A stretch of DNA of 56,895 nt from an uncultured Alphaproteobacteria bacterium (GTDB lineage Bacteria; Pseudomonadota; Alphaproteobacteria; Rhodobacterales; Rhodobacteraceae): positions 1 through 56,895 of the forward strand of contig CACGLH010000009.1 in the NCBI GenBank assembly GCA_902573735.1, given 5' to 3'. Shown in pieces: positions 1 through 8,414 of this stretch. The notes under the pieces were generated by a model. That model ran no database searches. It was not told where the DNA came from and saw only the letters and a list, made by a program, of their open reading frames with translations. Within the stretch, counting starts at the first letter, position 1, and each line of letters begins with the position of its first letter. The position numbers and the translations under genes are program-made.

Positions 1-214
1 ATCTTTATCTTTATCATCTTTTTTTTTGTGTGTAAGTATTTAAGATAATACTAATAAATAGAGTAAAATAGGTAATGAGCTAACATAATATCAAATTACA
101 GTGAGTCCTCTAACTTGGCTATAAATAACAATATCTCGTTCTCCAATTTTGAACAATTTATTGAAATTTTTGTATATTTATGTAGTTATCTTAACAGAGA
201 AAATGAGGTATATT

Positions 215-628
215 ATGATTGATAGATTGTCTTCAACAGATCAAACTAACAAATTAGTTGAAGAGTTAGTTGAAATTCATGGTCCTTTAGTATTTCATCA
301 ATCGGGGGGGTGTTGTGACGGGTCTGCTCCAATGTGTTTTCCAAGAAATGAATTTAGGGTTGGTTCAAGAGATATATTTTTAGGTTCAATCAATTCTCAG
401 CCATTCTTTATTGCTGAAGACCAGTACTCATATTGGGAACATACTCATTTAATAATAGATGTAGTGCCAGGTAGAGGTGGTATGTTTAGTTTAGAAGGAC
501 CTACAGGCAAAAGATTTCTAACGAGATCAAGAGTATTTACAGATGAAGAATATTCGGAATTGAAAAATTATCCAGCTCAACATGCTAAAGATATAACAAA
601 CTACGAGGGATTAAAAACTACCAGTTAG
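215..628 (+). CDS. DUF779 family protein
   Basis: This 137-residue protein carries the DUF779 hallmark: a His-Gly-Pro-Leu-x-Phe-His-Gln-Ser-Gly-Gly-Cys-Cys-Asp stretch, a Pro-Met-Cys motif, a Trp-x-His-Thr-His segment and a Pro-Gly-Arg-Gly-Gly-Met-Phe-Ser-Leu-Glu block. The paired cysteines and histidines look like a metal site (inference). Relatives are often next to aldehyde dehydrogenase genes, but none is adjacent here; the only ALDH is about 35 kb away. An in-frame ATG exists at 149, but I chose 215 because GAGG sits 6 bases upstream and family similarity begins just after it. The biochemical function is unknown. Confidence 0.85.
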   Translation: MIDRLSSTDQTNKLVEELVEIHGPLVFHQSGGCCDGSAPMCFPRNEFRVGSRDIFLGSINSQPFFIAEDQYSYWEHTHLIIDVVPGRGGMFSLEGPTGKRFLTRSRVFTDEEYSELKNYPAQHAKDITNYEGLKTTS

Positions 629-687
629 ATTATGTTATAAAATATCAATCAATTTACTTTAATTGCATTAATTAAGAGAACATAAAA

Positions 688-1008
688 ATGGACACACTTC
701 TTATAAGTTATACTACAGTTGATTTTCGTACAAAAACTGAAATGGAACTAGCTCTAAGACGTTGGGACGAAAATAAAGAAAAATGGCTTAAGAAGTTTAA
801 AGATGCGGGTATGACTTCAAATATTAATACACAAATATGGAATAAAGAAGGTGTTTTTCGAATTGGAAGAATATTTATGTATAAAGATGAAAAGGCTTTT
901 ATAGCATGTCAGAAAATATTTAGAGAATTTGAAAATGAAAATTCAGACATTAATAGAAAAATTTCATCCAGCAGAGGAATTGTTTTAGACGAAAATATTT
1001 TAAACTAA
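688..1008 (+). CDS. Small orphan protein, family A copy 1
   Basis: A 106-residue protein with a core QIWNKEGVFRIG followed by Tyr-Lys-Asp-Glu-Lys-Ala-Phe-Ile-Ala-Cys-Gln-Lys. Two other genes in this window, at 15026-15346 and 47770-48099, share this core, a Ser-Tyr-x-x-x-Asp-Phe start and a late Arg-Gly-Ile-x-Leu. The strand-helix alternation and length would suit a ferredoxin-like dimeric alpha/beta barrel; this is inference. There is no signal peptide or membrane segment. It is apparently monocistronic, with AAGAGAA upstream. Function unknown. Confidence 0.8.
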   Translation: MDTLLISYTTVDFRTKTEMELALRRWDENKEKWLKKFKDAGMTSNINTQIWNKEGVFRIGRIFMYKDEKAFIACQKIFREFENENSDINRKISSSRGIVLDENILN

Positions 1009-1088
1009 AATTTTTACGCTACGTTAATCTTGATATTTATGAAAATGTGTGTGTTTTTTATAAATATAAAAAATCAAAGGGGGGCATC

Positions 1089-1454
1089 ATGGATAAAGAT
1101 TCTATGAACAAACAAACAAGAGCAATTATGTTTAATGCTCTTGGAAGAGATTTTATGCTCATAAATATTATAGCAACATTCTCAAATTTAGTGACTTTGA
1201 CATTAATTTCTACTGAAAATATTGCCATTTTACCATTATCTGTTGGAATAATTGCAACATTGATATTTGCTTTAATTGCTGGATTAAATCAAATTGATAC
1301 TTTCAAAGCTCATATTATGGATATGGGAAAAGAAGAGGCTGAAAGTAATATGGGAAAATTAGGTCAAAATTCTCCATTTTCAATGTGGAAAACCGTTTAT
1401 ATTTTGACATATACTATATTTGCTCTTGCTCAATTATATCAAATTTGGTTGTAG
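1089..1454 (+). CDS. Small integral membrane protein, unknown function
   Basis: A 121-residue protein with about three hydrophobic segments: roughly residues 20-40, 45-65, and one near the C-terminus. The start at 1089 is preceded by AAAGGGGGG, a strong ribosome-binding site; an earlier ATG at 1047 lacks one. It is followed at once by an intrinsic terminator, so the transcription unit ends here. No family recognised. Confidence 0.7.
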   Translation: MDKDSMNKQTRAIMFNALGRDFMLINIIATFSNLVTLTLISTENIAILPLSVGIIATLIFALIAGLNQIDTFKAHIMDMGKEEAESNMGKLGQNSPFSMWKTVYILTYTIFALAQLYQIWL

Positions 1455-1463
1455 TAAACTTTT

Positions 1464-1495
1464 AATGAACCTCTTTTATTGAGGTTCATTTTTCA
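1464..1495 (+). terminator. Rho-independent terminator
   Basis: A perfect 10-bp stem (AATGAACCTC / GAGGTTCATT) with a 7-base loop is followed by a T-rich tail, beginning 9 bases after the stop of the small membrane protein. Confidence 0.88.
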
Positions 1496-1516
1496 TAACT
1501 TTCTAGACGTCATAAC

Positions 1517-1837
1517 TTGAAATTTGAAAATAAATATACAAAAATTTATTGTCCTTTATGTGATAGAGAAATACCTTTAGACGTTCCAAAAAGTTTACAT
1601 CATTTGATTCCAAAATCTAAAGGCGGGAAAGGTGGACCAACTGTCCTTTTACACCATATTTGTCATAAACAAATACATTTATTATTTAAAGAGAATGAAT
1701 TAGCAAAAAATCTTAATAATATTGAGGATTTGAAATCTCATCCTAAACTTGAAAAATTTATTAATTGGGTTAAGAAACGACCACCAGAATTCATATCAAG
1801 AACATATAAGTTAAACAAAAACAGAAATAATTATTAA
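1517..1837 (+). CDS. HNH endonuclease family protein
   Basis: A 106-residue protein with a Cys-Pro-Leu-Cys pair near residue 12, then His-His-Leu-x-Pro-Lys-Ser-Lys-Gly-Gly and a Leu-His-x-x-Cys-His-x-x-x-His segment. This is the zinc-stabilised beta-beta-alpha-metal (HNH) fold. The frame opens with TTG at 1517; no ATG with similarity upstream exists. Short stand-alone HNH proteins of this type are common in alphaproteobacteria and have no settled role. No restriction or intron context is visible. Confidence 0.8.
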   Translation: MKFENKYTKIYCPLCDREIPLDVPKSLHHLIPKSKGGKGGPTVLLHHICHKQIHLLFKENELAKNLNNIEDLKSHPKLEKFINWVKKRPPEFISRTYKLNKNRNNY

Positions 1838-1870
1838 AAAATGAATTAAGTCACCAAAAATAGAAAATAC

Positions 1871-2721
1871 TTAATATAAAAGTATATTACGTAAGTTTTC
1901 TAAATTAGAATCTGAAATTTCTTTTTCTCCAAAAAATTTTAACATAGCTGGAATTTGATGAATTAGAATTGAATTACCAGATATTGTTTGCTTATTAAAT
2001 TTCTTTGCTAATTTGAGTATTTTTGTTTGTTTATCAGACAAAACAAAATCTATAACAGTACTGCAATTTTTAATAATTCTTGAATTTACTGGAGATTTGA
2101 AGCTAACCATCCCAACTGGTGAAGCATTAATTAAAAAATCAAATTTTGTGTCTTTTTTATTCCAAATCTTATAATTGAATTTAAAATTTTTATTTTGTAT
2201 TTTATTATTTAAATTATTAGCTTTTTCCTTATTTATATCATGAATTCTTACTGATTTAACTTCCTCATTAAGAAAAAAATGAGATAATGATTTACCTATA
2301 CCACCTGCCCCGACTATAAGTATTTTTTTATTTTTTAGAGTTAATTTTAAGGATTTGATTGATTTTTTAAATCCTTCGATATCAGTAAGACCTCCAATTA
2401 AGTGATTATTTTTAATAGGTTTTAAAATATTACAGACTTTAGATATTTTAACTAATTTTTTTTCTTTTTTAGAAAAGCAACAATCTCTTCTTTATATGGC
2501 ATAGTTATCAATGCTCCATAAAAATTCTCAAGATTAGTTAACCCGTTAATTAAAGGTTTTAAATCTCGTTTTTTACAAGCCATTGGAATAACTACTAAAT
2601 CTTTATTAATTGAATTAAAATAAGGATTAAGGATCTTTGGAGCAGTAAATGATTTTGTTGGAAAACCAATGTGTGCAATAAATTTAGTTTTGCCTGTAAT
2701 TAAATGATTAGAAATAATCAT
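1871..2721 (-). pseudogene. Shikimate dehydrogenase-like gene, frameshifted
   Basis: The N-terminal part (2721-2452) resembles the shikimate-binding domain: a Thr-Gly-Lys-Thr-Lys start, a Gly-Ala-Leu-Ile-Thr-Met-Pro-Tyr-Lys segment with the catalytic-type lysine. The C-terminal part is in another frame. It contains the NAD(P)-binding Val-Gly-Ala-Gly-Gly-Ile-Gly at about 2317-2297 and Asn-Ala-Ser-Pro-Val-Gly-Met near 2110. The two frames join if one base is changed in the T runs at 2456-2470 (8 T, C, 6 T). Everything else is intact, so this is either a very recent lesion or a homopolymer sequencing error. The gene is downstream of the GcvT-like gene with 17 bases between them, likely one operon. 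Confidence 0.78.
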
Positions 2722-2738
2722 ATCAACTTTTAAAAAGT

Positions 2739-3947
2739 CTATTTAAACCAAGGATTTGAAGATTTTGGTATTTTTCGATCAATCCCCCTAACTATTTCAG
2801 AATTTTTGTCATACATAGGTAAATCACAAATATAGGCTTTTAGTTTTTTATTTTTGTAGTTATGTACTTCCACTATTTTATCGTACTCTTCAAAATCATT
2901 ATTTAATCTTATAATAGCAACACCACACTCCTGATATGGTGACCAGCTAGATGAGGTTACCTCCCCAATACACTGATTATTATTGGTAATTTTACTTCCT
3001 AAACAAGCAATACCGTCTTTAACTCGCAAACCCATAATTTTATGATTTTTATTCTTTCTTTCTAATGCTTGTTTGCCAACAAAGTTTCCTTTTTGCATGT
3101 CTACAAATTTATTTAACCCAACATCAAAAGGTGTTGTTGATTCATTGAAGTCTCTCCCTGCGGATAATAAACCAGCTTCTATTCTTCTAGCTCTAAAAAC
3201 TGGTGTTCCAGTTAACTTCAAATTAAATTTTTTTCCAATTTCCCAAAGTTTATCTCCAATTTTTTTAAAGTCATTATCTGGTTGAAGATAAATTTCCCAT
3301 CCAAGTTCATTTGAAAATCCTGTTCTACTAATTATAACTTCCTCACCATTAATAAAAACTTTACAAAAATCAAAATAATTAAGTGGTTGTTCAAGTTTTC
3401 CATCAATAAGAGCATGAAGAAGGTCTAAAGATTTCGGTCCTTGAATTTGACTTACCCAAACATTGGGGTCGTTTATTTTAACATCAAAATCTTTAGAATG
3501 CGCAAGGTACCAATTAATTAAATCACCATCTGCTTGAGCCATCCATAATTTATCTTTAAAGTGTAACATTACCCCATCTGTAATCATCCCTCCATCATGA
3601 TAGCACGCAAACTGATAAGAGCATCGACCTGATTTGATTTTATTTACATCTCTAGTGAAAATATAATTTGCAAATTTAAAAGCGTCTTTACCAGATATTT
3701 CAACTGGGAATTCTCCTGTATTTCGTAATATGACACCTGTCCGAACCGCCCAATATTGCTCATCTGGTGTAATATTATTTAGAGAAGCTGGTGTCATTCT
3801 ATTGTTATATAGTTCGTATTCTGGATCAAAAGGTAACTCCATATATGACCAAGGATGAGATTTCATATTTCCTGGTCTTGAGAGTTCTAAGGGTCGATCT
3901 CCTTTTTGATCAAATGCCTTTATTGTAAACCGTTTTTTATATTCCAT
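2739..3947 (-). CDS. GcvT/DmdA-family folate-dependent aminomethyl- or methyltransferase
   Basis: A 402-residue protein of the GcvT superfamily. Seen are a central Gln-Ile-Gln-Gly-Pro-Lys-Ser segment, the folate-domain motif Ser-Arg-Thr-Gly-Phe-Ser-Asn-Glu-Leu-Gly-Trp-Glu-Ile-Tyr, and a C-terminal barrel with a Gly-Glu-Val-Thr-Ser-Ser motif. It is clearly distinct from the glycine-cleavage GcvT at 6.9 kb. Such paralogs include DMSP demethylase DmdA, dimethylglycine demethylation enzymes and LigM-type O-demethylases. The long N-terminal extension and the shikimate dehydrogenase-like partner do not single out one substrate. A DMSP lyase-like gene at 52 kb makes a DmdA-like role tempting but unproven. 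Confidence 0.75.
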   Translation of the reverse strand: MEYKKRFTIKAFDQKGDRPLELSRPGNMKSHPWSYMELPFDPEYELYNNRMTPASLNNITPDEQYWAVRTGVILRNTGEFPVEISGKDAFKFANYIFTRDVNKIKSGRCSYQFACYHDGGMITDGVMLHFKDKLWMAQADGDLINWYLAHSKDFDVKINDPNVWVSQIQGPKSLDLLHALIDGKLEQPLNYFDFCKVFINGEEVIISRTGFSNELGWEIYLQPDNDFKKIGDKLWEIGKKFNLKLTGTPVFRARRIEAGLLSAGRDFNESTTPFDVGLNKFVDMQKGNFVGKQALERKNKNHKIMGLRVKDGIACLGSKITNNNQCIGEVTSSSWSPYQECGVAIIRLNNDFEEYDKIVEVHNYKNKKLKAYICDLPMYDKNSEIVRGIDRKIPKSSNPWFK

Positions 3948-4150
3948 TTTCTAAACCATTAATTATTAATTCGTAAAATTATAAAAATAATCCAACCAAA
4001 TAATCAATGTTTATATTGGTATTATTATAAAAAAAAACACGTATTCAATATTTCAAAATCATTTAATTGATTTTGATTATTGTTTAAATAAAATTTTACA
4101 TTATATGTACGAAGTATATTCATATTATGCACTATTGATCGGAATTTTTT

Positions 4151-4564
4151 ATGAACGAGAACATTTCCCAACAGTTTAAGTTTTTTGGTTTAAATGCTAT
4201 CAATTTCTCAATTGTTTTTAGTGTTTTTTTAATTACATGGGGTATTATTGTTTCTGTAGCGAGCGGGAGTAATTCTATAACCTCATTGATACCTACATTT
4301 TTAGGTATCCCAATATTTATACTCTCTTTATTATCCAAAGTTTTTCCAAAATCACAGAAAATATTAATGCATATTGTAATTATTTTTGGATTAATAACCA
4401 CAATTGGAGGAGCTGATTTTTTTCGTGGTTTGATAACAGGAAATTTAATGAATAATGCATGGGCTGATTTATCTAAACTTATGATGTTCATAGCCGGATT
4501 ATTGTTTTGTTATGTTTGCATACAGCACTTTAGATTTATAAGAAAAATGAAAGCGAATGTTTAA
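4151..4564 (+). CDS. Four-helix integral membrane protein, unknown function
   Basis: A 137-residue protein with four hydrophobic stretches, roughly residues 15-37, 45-62, 73-92 and 108-128, and a basic C-terminus. It is 23 bases upstream of the M29 aminopeptidase gene, so they are probably co-transcribed. Proteins of this size and topology are frequent in streamlined marine alphaproteobacteria; I cannot assign a function. Confidence 0.72.
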   Translation: MNENISQQFKFFGLNAINFSIVFSVFLITWGIIVSVASGSNSITSLIPTFLGIPIFILSLLSKVFPKSQKILMHIVIIFGLITTIGGADFFRGLITGNLMNNAWADLSKLMMFIAGLLFCYVCIQHFRFIRKMKANV

Positions 4565-4587
4565 TTTTATTTTATACAGGTAAATAA

Positions 4588-5826
4588 ATGTACAATACTA
4601 AAATTGATGAGACAAAGATTGATCGTTTAGCAAATTTAGCTGTTAATACAGGCTTATCACTCAAACCTGGTCAAGATTTGCTTATAACTTCTCCTGTTGA
4701 AGCATTACCACTAGTAAGAAGAATTGTAGTACATGCATATAGAGCGGGAGCAAATTTAGTTACACCTTTATTTTCTGATCCTGAAATTACTTTAGCTAGA
4801 TACGAAAATGCTCCTGATACCTCATTTGATAAAGCGGCATCTTGGTTATATAATGGTATGGGAGAAGCTTTTGATAATAATACAGCTAGATTAGCTATTG
4901 TTGGAGATGATCCAATGTTATTGGAACATCAAGATCCAGGGAAAATTGGAAGATCTAATAAAGCTTTATCAAACGCTTCCAAACCAGCAAGAGAAAGAAT
5001 TACAACATTTACCATTAATTGGAATATAGTAGCTTGGCCAGGTAAAGCATGGGCCTGTCGTGTTTTTCCAGAATTATCTGCAGAAGAGGCTCAAAAATCT
5101 TTAGCTGAAGCTATTTTCGCTGCATCTAGGGTAAACAATGCAAATCCACATGAAATGTGGAAAAAACATAATGAAAATTTAAAACAAAAATCTTCTTGGC
5201 TAAATTCAATGGATTTTGATTTTTTACACTATAAAGGTCCAGGAACAGACCTTAAAGTTGGTTTAGCAAAAAATCATGAATGGATGGGAGGAGCATCTAA
5301 ATCGCAAAATGGTATAACTTGTAATCCTAATATTCCATCTGAGGAGGTATTTACTACACCTCATTGCTTAAAAGTAGACGGCCATGTAAGCTCAACCAAA
5401 CCTCTTTCTCATCAAGGTAGTCTTATTGAAGGAATAAGAGTTGAGTTTAAAGAAGGTAAAATAATTAATGCTAAAGCGGATAAAGGTGAAAAAGTATTTA
5501 ATAAAGTTTTAGATTCAGATGAAGGAGCTAGACGCTTAGGAGAGGTCGCTTTAGTGCCAGATAGTTCTCCAATTTCACAATCAAATATCCTATTCTACAA
5601 CACCTTGTTTGACGAAAATGCTGCTTGCCATATAGCTTTAGGTCAATGCTATTCAAAATGTTTCAAAAATTTTGAAAGTCTTACAAATGATGACATTAAA
5701 AGTTTTGGAGGGAATTCTAGTATGATTCATATTGATTGGATGATTGGATCTAAAGATATAAATATTGATGGAATTAAAGAAAATAACCTTATACCAGTAT
5801 TTAGAAACGGTGAATGGGTTAATTAA
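4588..5826 (+). CDS. M29-family aminopeptidase
   Basis: A 412-residue protein matching the clan of dinuclear metal aminopeptidases (thermophilic aminopeptidase T / AmpS). It has Pro-x-Gly-Glu/Gln-like repeats at the N-terminus (LKPGQDLLI). Metal-ligand positions typical of M29 are Glu252/Glu253 in Asn-Pro-Asn-Ile-Pro-Ser-Glu-Glu-Val, His348 in Ala-Ala-Cys-His-Ile-Ala-Leu-Gly, and Asp383 in Ile-His-Ile-Asp-Trp-Met. Length is normal for the family. No signal peptide, so it is likely a cytosolic exo-peptidase in peptide catabolism. Confidence 0.92.
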   Translation: MYNTKIDETKIDRLANLAVNTGLSLKPGQDLLITSPVEALPLVRRIVVHAYRAGANLVTPLFSDPEITLARYENAPDTSFDKAASWLYNGMGEAFDNNTARLAIVGDDPMLLEHQDPGKIGRSNKALSNASKPARERITTFTINWNIVAWPGKAWACRVFPELSAEEAQKSLAEAIFAASRVNNANPHEMWKKHNENLKQKSSWLNSMDFDFLHYKGPGTDLKVGLAKNHEWMGGASKSQNGITCNPNIPSEEVFTTPHCLKVDGHVSSTKPLSHQGSLIEGIRVEFKEGKIINAKADKGEKVFNKVLDSDEGARRLGEVALVPDSSPISQSNILFYNTLFDENAACHIALGQCYSKCFKNFESLTNDDIKSFGGNSSMIHIDWMIGSKDINIDGIKENNLIPVFRNGEWVN

Positions 5827-5828
5827 TT

Positions 5829-6605
5829 TTACTTCCCTTTAAATTCAGGTTCTCTCTTTTCTAAAAAAGCATTAATACCCTCTTCCTTATCCTCAGTCTG
5901 GACAAGTGCTCCTTGTGCATACTTCTCAAACATTAATGCGCTTGCCAAGCTTCCCTCCATACCAAAATTGACAATTGCTTTTATGGTACGGGGAACAAAT
6001 GGTGCAAATTTACTTAATATTTTTGACATCTTTATAACTTCAGGAATCAAATCTTCTTGTGAAACAACACGTGTTACTAATCCTATTTTTAACGCTTTTT
6101 CAGCATTTATACTTTCCCCCATTAGTAACATTTCCATTCCCCATGCACGACCTATAATTCTTGGTAATCTAGCAGTAGCACCTCCTCCTGGAATAATACC
6201 AAGTTTTCCTTCTGGAGTTGCAAAAACAGCATTTTTAGTTGCAATTCTCAAATCACAACCCAACGCAACTTCTAATCCGCCTCCCATACAAACTCCATTG
6301 ATAGCTGCAATAATTGGTTTAGGAGTTTTTTCCATTTTATCAGCTAAACCCTGTATAATAGGTTCTAATGCTTTTTTTAAATTTCTATCTTTTACCTCTG
6401 ATAAATCTGAGCCAGAAGCAAACGCTTTTTCACCTTCACCTGTAAATGCAATAACTTTTACATCATTATCATTAGCCGATTTATCAAGCGCCGTTTCTAA
6501 TTCAGACAAAGTGGCTATGGAAATGGCATTATACTTTTGTGGCCTATTTATGGTTATTAAGCTTAAATTTTCAATTTTTTTAACTTTAATATTTTCAAAA
6601 GACAT
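5829..6605 (-). CDS. Enoyl-CoA hydratase/isomerase family protein
   Basis: A 258-residue crotonase-fold protein. The oxyanion-hole segments are Ala-Phe-Ala-Ser-Gly-Ser-Asp-Leu (near residue 60) and Gly-Val-Cys-Met-Gly-Gly-Gly-Leu-Glu (near residue 107); a Pro-Glu-Gly-Lys-Leu-Gly-Ile-Ile-Pro-Gly stretch provides the usual catalytic glutamate region. It ends convergent with the M29 gene, 2 bases apart. Substrate cannot be fixed: the family covers beta-oxidation and many CoA-ester reactions. It is divergent from the glycine riboswitch operon. Confidence 0.9.
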   Translation of the reverse strand: MSFENIKVKKIENLSLITINRPQKYNAISIATLSELETALDKSANDNDVKVIAFTGEGEKAFASGSDLSEVKDRNLKKALEPIIQGLADKMEKTPKPIIAAINGVCMGGGLEVALGCDLRIATKNAVFATPEGKLGIIPGGGATARLPRIIGRAWGMEMLLMGESINAEKALKIGLVTRVVSQEDLIPEVIKMSKILSKFAPFVPRTIKAIVNFGMEGSLASALMFEKYAQGALVQTEDKEEGINAFLEKREPEFKGK

Positions 6606-6700
6606 AAAAAATCCTCTAAAATAAATAACTTTTAAAATGTTTTTGCAGATTTTGAAAAATTGGTTGATAGATTTTTTAAATATGCATAATATGTAAAATT

Positions 6701-6776
6701 ATATCGGGAGACATTGTAAACAGCAAGGCCGAAGGAGCAACCGCCTCGGAAACTCTCAGGCAAAAGGACCGATATA
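6701..6776 (+). promoter_or_regulatory. Glycine riboswitch, aptamer 1
   Basis: The sequence opens with a helix strand ATATCGGGAGA and closes with GGACCGATAT. Inside are the conserved GCCGAAGGAGCAA core and the CTCAGGCAAAAGGACC segment typical of glycine aptamers. It lies directly upstream of gcvT and in tandem with a second aptamer. Confidence 0.95.
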
Positions 6777-6784
6777 AGATTAAA

Positions 6785-6850
6785 ACTCTGGAGAGAAATC
6801 TTTATGGTTCGCCGAAGGGATAATAATCTCAGGCAAATGAACAGAGGGGG
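6785..6850 (+). promoter_or_regulatory. Glycine riboswitch, aptamer 2
   Basis: The outer helix is ACTCTGGAGAG paired with the ACAGAGG end; the core CGCCGAAGGGATAA and the CTCAGGCAAA motif match the second aptamer of tandem glycine riboswitches. Only about 37 bases separate it from the gcvT start, so it probably acts on translation or as an ON switch for the gcvTHP operon (inference). Confidence 0.95.
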
Positions 6851-6886
6851 CTCGAGGTATTAAGTACCTTTTACTAAGTAAATTTA

Positions 6887-8029
6887 TTGAGCCTTGTTGT
6901 GGAAGATTTAAAAAAGACTAGTTTATATGATTTTCATGAAAATAATGGAGCAAAATTTGTTCCATTTGCAGGTTATTCGATGCCTGTACAATATAAAAAT
7001 GGTGTAATATCGGAGCATTTACATACAAGAAGCAAAGCTGGTTTTTTTGACGTAAGTCATATGGGACAAATAAAAATCTGGTCAAAAAATAATGAGAAAG
7101 AAAAACTCATTCAAGAATTAGAAAGATTAATGCCTTGTGATTTGTATAATTTAAAGGAAAACCGACAAACATACTCACTTTTAACAAATAGTAATGGAGG
7201 TGTAATCGACGATTTAATGATTGCAAATAAAGATCTTTATTTTCAACTCGTTGTAAATGCAAGTCAAAAAATGAATGATTATCAACACCTTAAAGACAAT
7301 ATCTCATACGATTTCAGTATTGAACTTGAAGAAAATAAGTCACTTTTAGCAATCCAAGGACCTCGATCTGAGGATATTCTAGCATCCATAAATTCAAATA
7401 TTAAAACAATGAAATTTATGGACTCTATTGATATTTCTCTTGCAGATATTGACTGCTCAATTTCACGATCAGGTTATACAGGTGAGGATGGCTTTGAAAT
7501 ATCAGTCCACAATAAAAATGTATTACAATTAGTTGAAATTTTGTTCAAAAAAAGTGAGCTTTTACCAATTGGTCTAGGTGCAAGGGATAGTCTTCGTTTA
7601 GAGGCAGGCCTTTGTTTATACGGAAATGATTTAACTTCTGAAATCACACCTGTAGAAGCCAACCTTAATTGGGTAATTCATAAACGTAGAAGAAATCAAA
7701 GTTCATCAAATATTAATTTTCTAGGAAATACAGAAATATTAAATCAGTTAGAAAAAGGATCTTTTTATTTAAGAATTGGGTTACTTCCTGTAGAAAAAGC
7801 TCCGATGAGAACTGGTTGTATCATATATCTTGATAATGAAGGAGAGACAGAAATTGGAATTGTTACATCTGGCGGTTTTAGTCCAACCTTAAATAAACCT
7901 ATCTCTATGGGTAGAATACAAAGTGAATATTTGGAAGATCTTGAAAAAGTTTACGTCAAAGTAAGGGATAAAATATTACCTGCAATAATTACAAAATTAC
8001 CATTTATTAAAACAAAATATAAAATTTAG
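6887..8029 (+). CDS. gcvT: Aminomethyltransferase, glycine cleavage T protein
   Basis: T protein of the glycine cleavage system: it moves the methylene group from aminomethyl-lipoyl-GcvH to tetrahydrofolate, releasing ammonia. It has the family opening Leu-Lys-Lys-Thr-Ser-Leu-Tyr-Asp-Phe-His, a Phe-Ala-Gly-Tyr-Ser-Met-Pro-Val-Gln-Tyr motif, Asp-Val-Ser-His-Met-Gly-Gln, and the folate motif Ser-Gly-Tyr-Thr-Gly-Glu-Asp-Gly-Phe-Glu. The 380-residue length is standard. No ATG is available: the frame opens with TTG at 6887, and an in-frame GTG at 6899 is an alternative. It is first in the gcvT-gcvH-gcvP operon, under the tandem glycine riboswitch. Confidence 0.95.
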   Translation: MSLVVEDLKKTSLYDFHENNGAKFVPFAGYSMPVQYKNGVISEHLHTRSKAGFFDVSHMGQIKIWSKNNEKEKLIQELERLMPCDLYNLKENRQTYSLLTNSNGGVIDDLMIANKDLYFQLVVNASQKMNDYQHLKDNISYDFSIELEENKSLLAIQGPRSEDILASINSNIKTMKFMDSIDISLADIDCSISRSGYTGEDGFEISVHNKNVLQLVEILFKKSELLPIGLGARDSLRLEAGLCLYGNDLTSEITPVEANLNWVIHKRRRNQSSSNINFLGNTEILNQLEKGSFYLRIGLLPVEKAPMRTGCIIYLDNEGETEIGIVTSGGFSPTLNKPISMGRIQSEYLEDLEKVYVKVRDKILPAIITKLPFIKTKYKI

Positions 8030-8037
8030 AGGCTAAA

Positions 8038-8397
8038 ATGAAATATACTGAAGAACATGAATGGCTTAAGCAAGAAGAAGATATAGTTATAGTCGGAATA
8101 ACGGAGCATGCCGCTGAACAATTAGGTGATCTTGTTTTTGTTGAACTTCCAAACAAAGATTTAGAAGTAAAAAAAGACCAAGAAATTGTAGTAATTGAAA
8201 GTGTAAAAGCAGCATCTGATATTTTGGCTCCTCTTGATGGCGTAATAACCGAAATAAATGATAAAATTGTTGATGACCCAAGTATTGTAAATTCTGATCC
8301 ACTTGGAGAAGGTTGGTTTTTTAAAATGAAATTAAATAACCCAGGTGAACTAGATAAACTATTAGATAAAGAAGAATACGACAAATTAACTAGTTAA
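8038..8397 (+). CDS. gcvH: Glycine cleavage system H protein
   Basis: The 119-residue lipoyl carrier that shuttles the aminomethyl group between the P, T and L proteins. The hallmark Glu-Ser-Val-Lys-Ala-Ala-Ser around Lys57 is the lipoylation site, and the N-terminal Tyr-Thr-Glu-Glu-His-Glu-Trp is typical. It is 8 bases downstream of gcvT and 17 upstream of gcvP. No gene for the L protein (dihydrolipoyl dehydrogenase) is in the window. Confidence 0.97.
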   Translation: MKYTEEHEWLKQEEDIVIVGITEHAAEQLGDLVFVELPNKDLEVKKDQEIVVIESVKAASDILAPLDGVITEINDKIVDDPSIVNSDPLGEGWFFKMKLNNPGELDKLLDKEEYDKLTS

Positions 8398-8414
8398 AAA
8401 TTTAGGAGAAAAAA

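Noticed and set aside
4132-4491. 119-codon minus-strand ORF
   Set aside because: Shadow of the four-helix membrane protein; no start signal.
5968-6624. 218-codon ORF opposite the enoyl-CoA hydratase gene
   Set aside because: Antisense shadow of a well-supported gene; its proline/serine/alanine content is a by-product.
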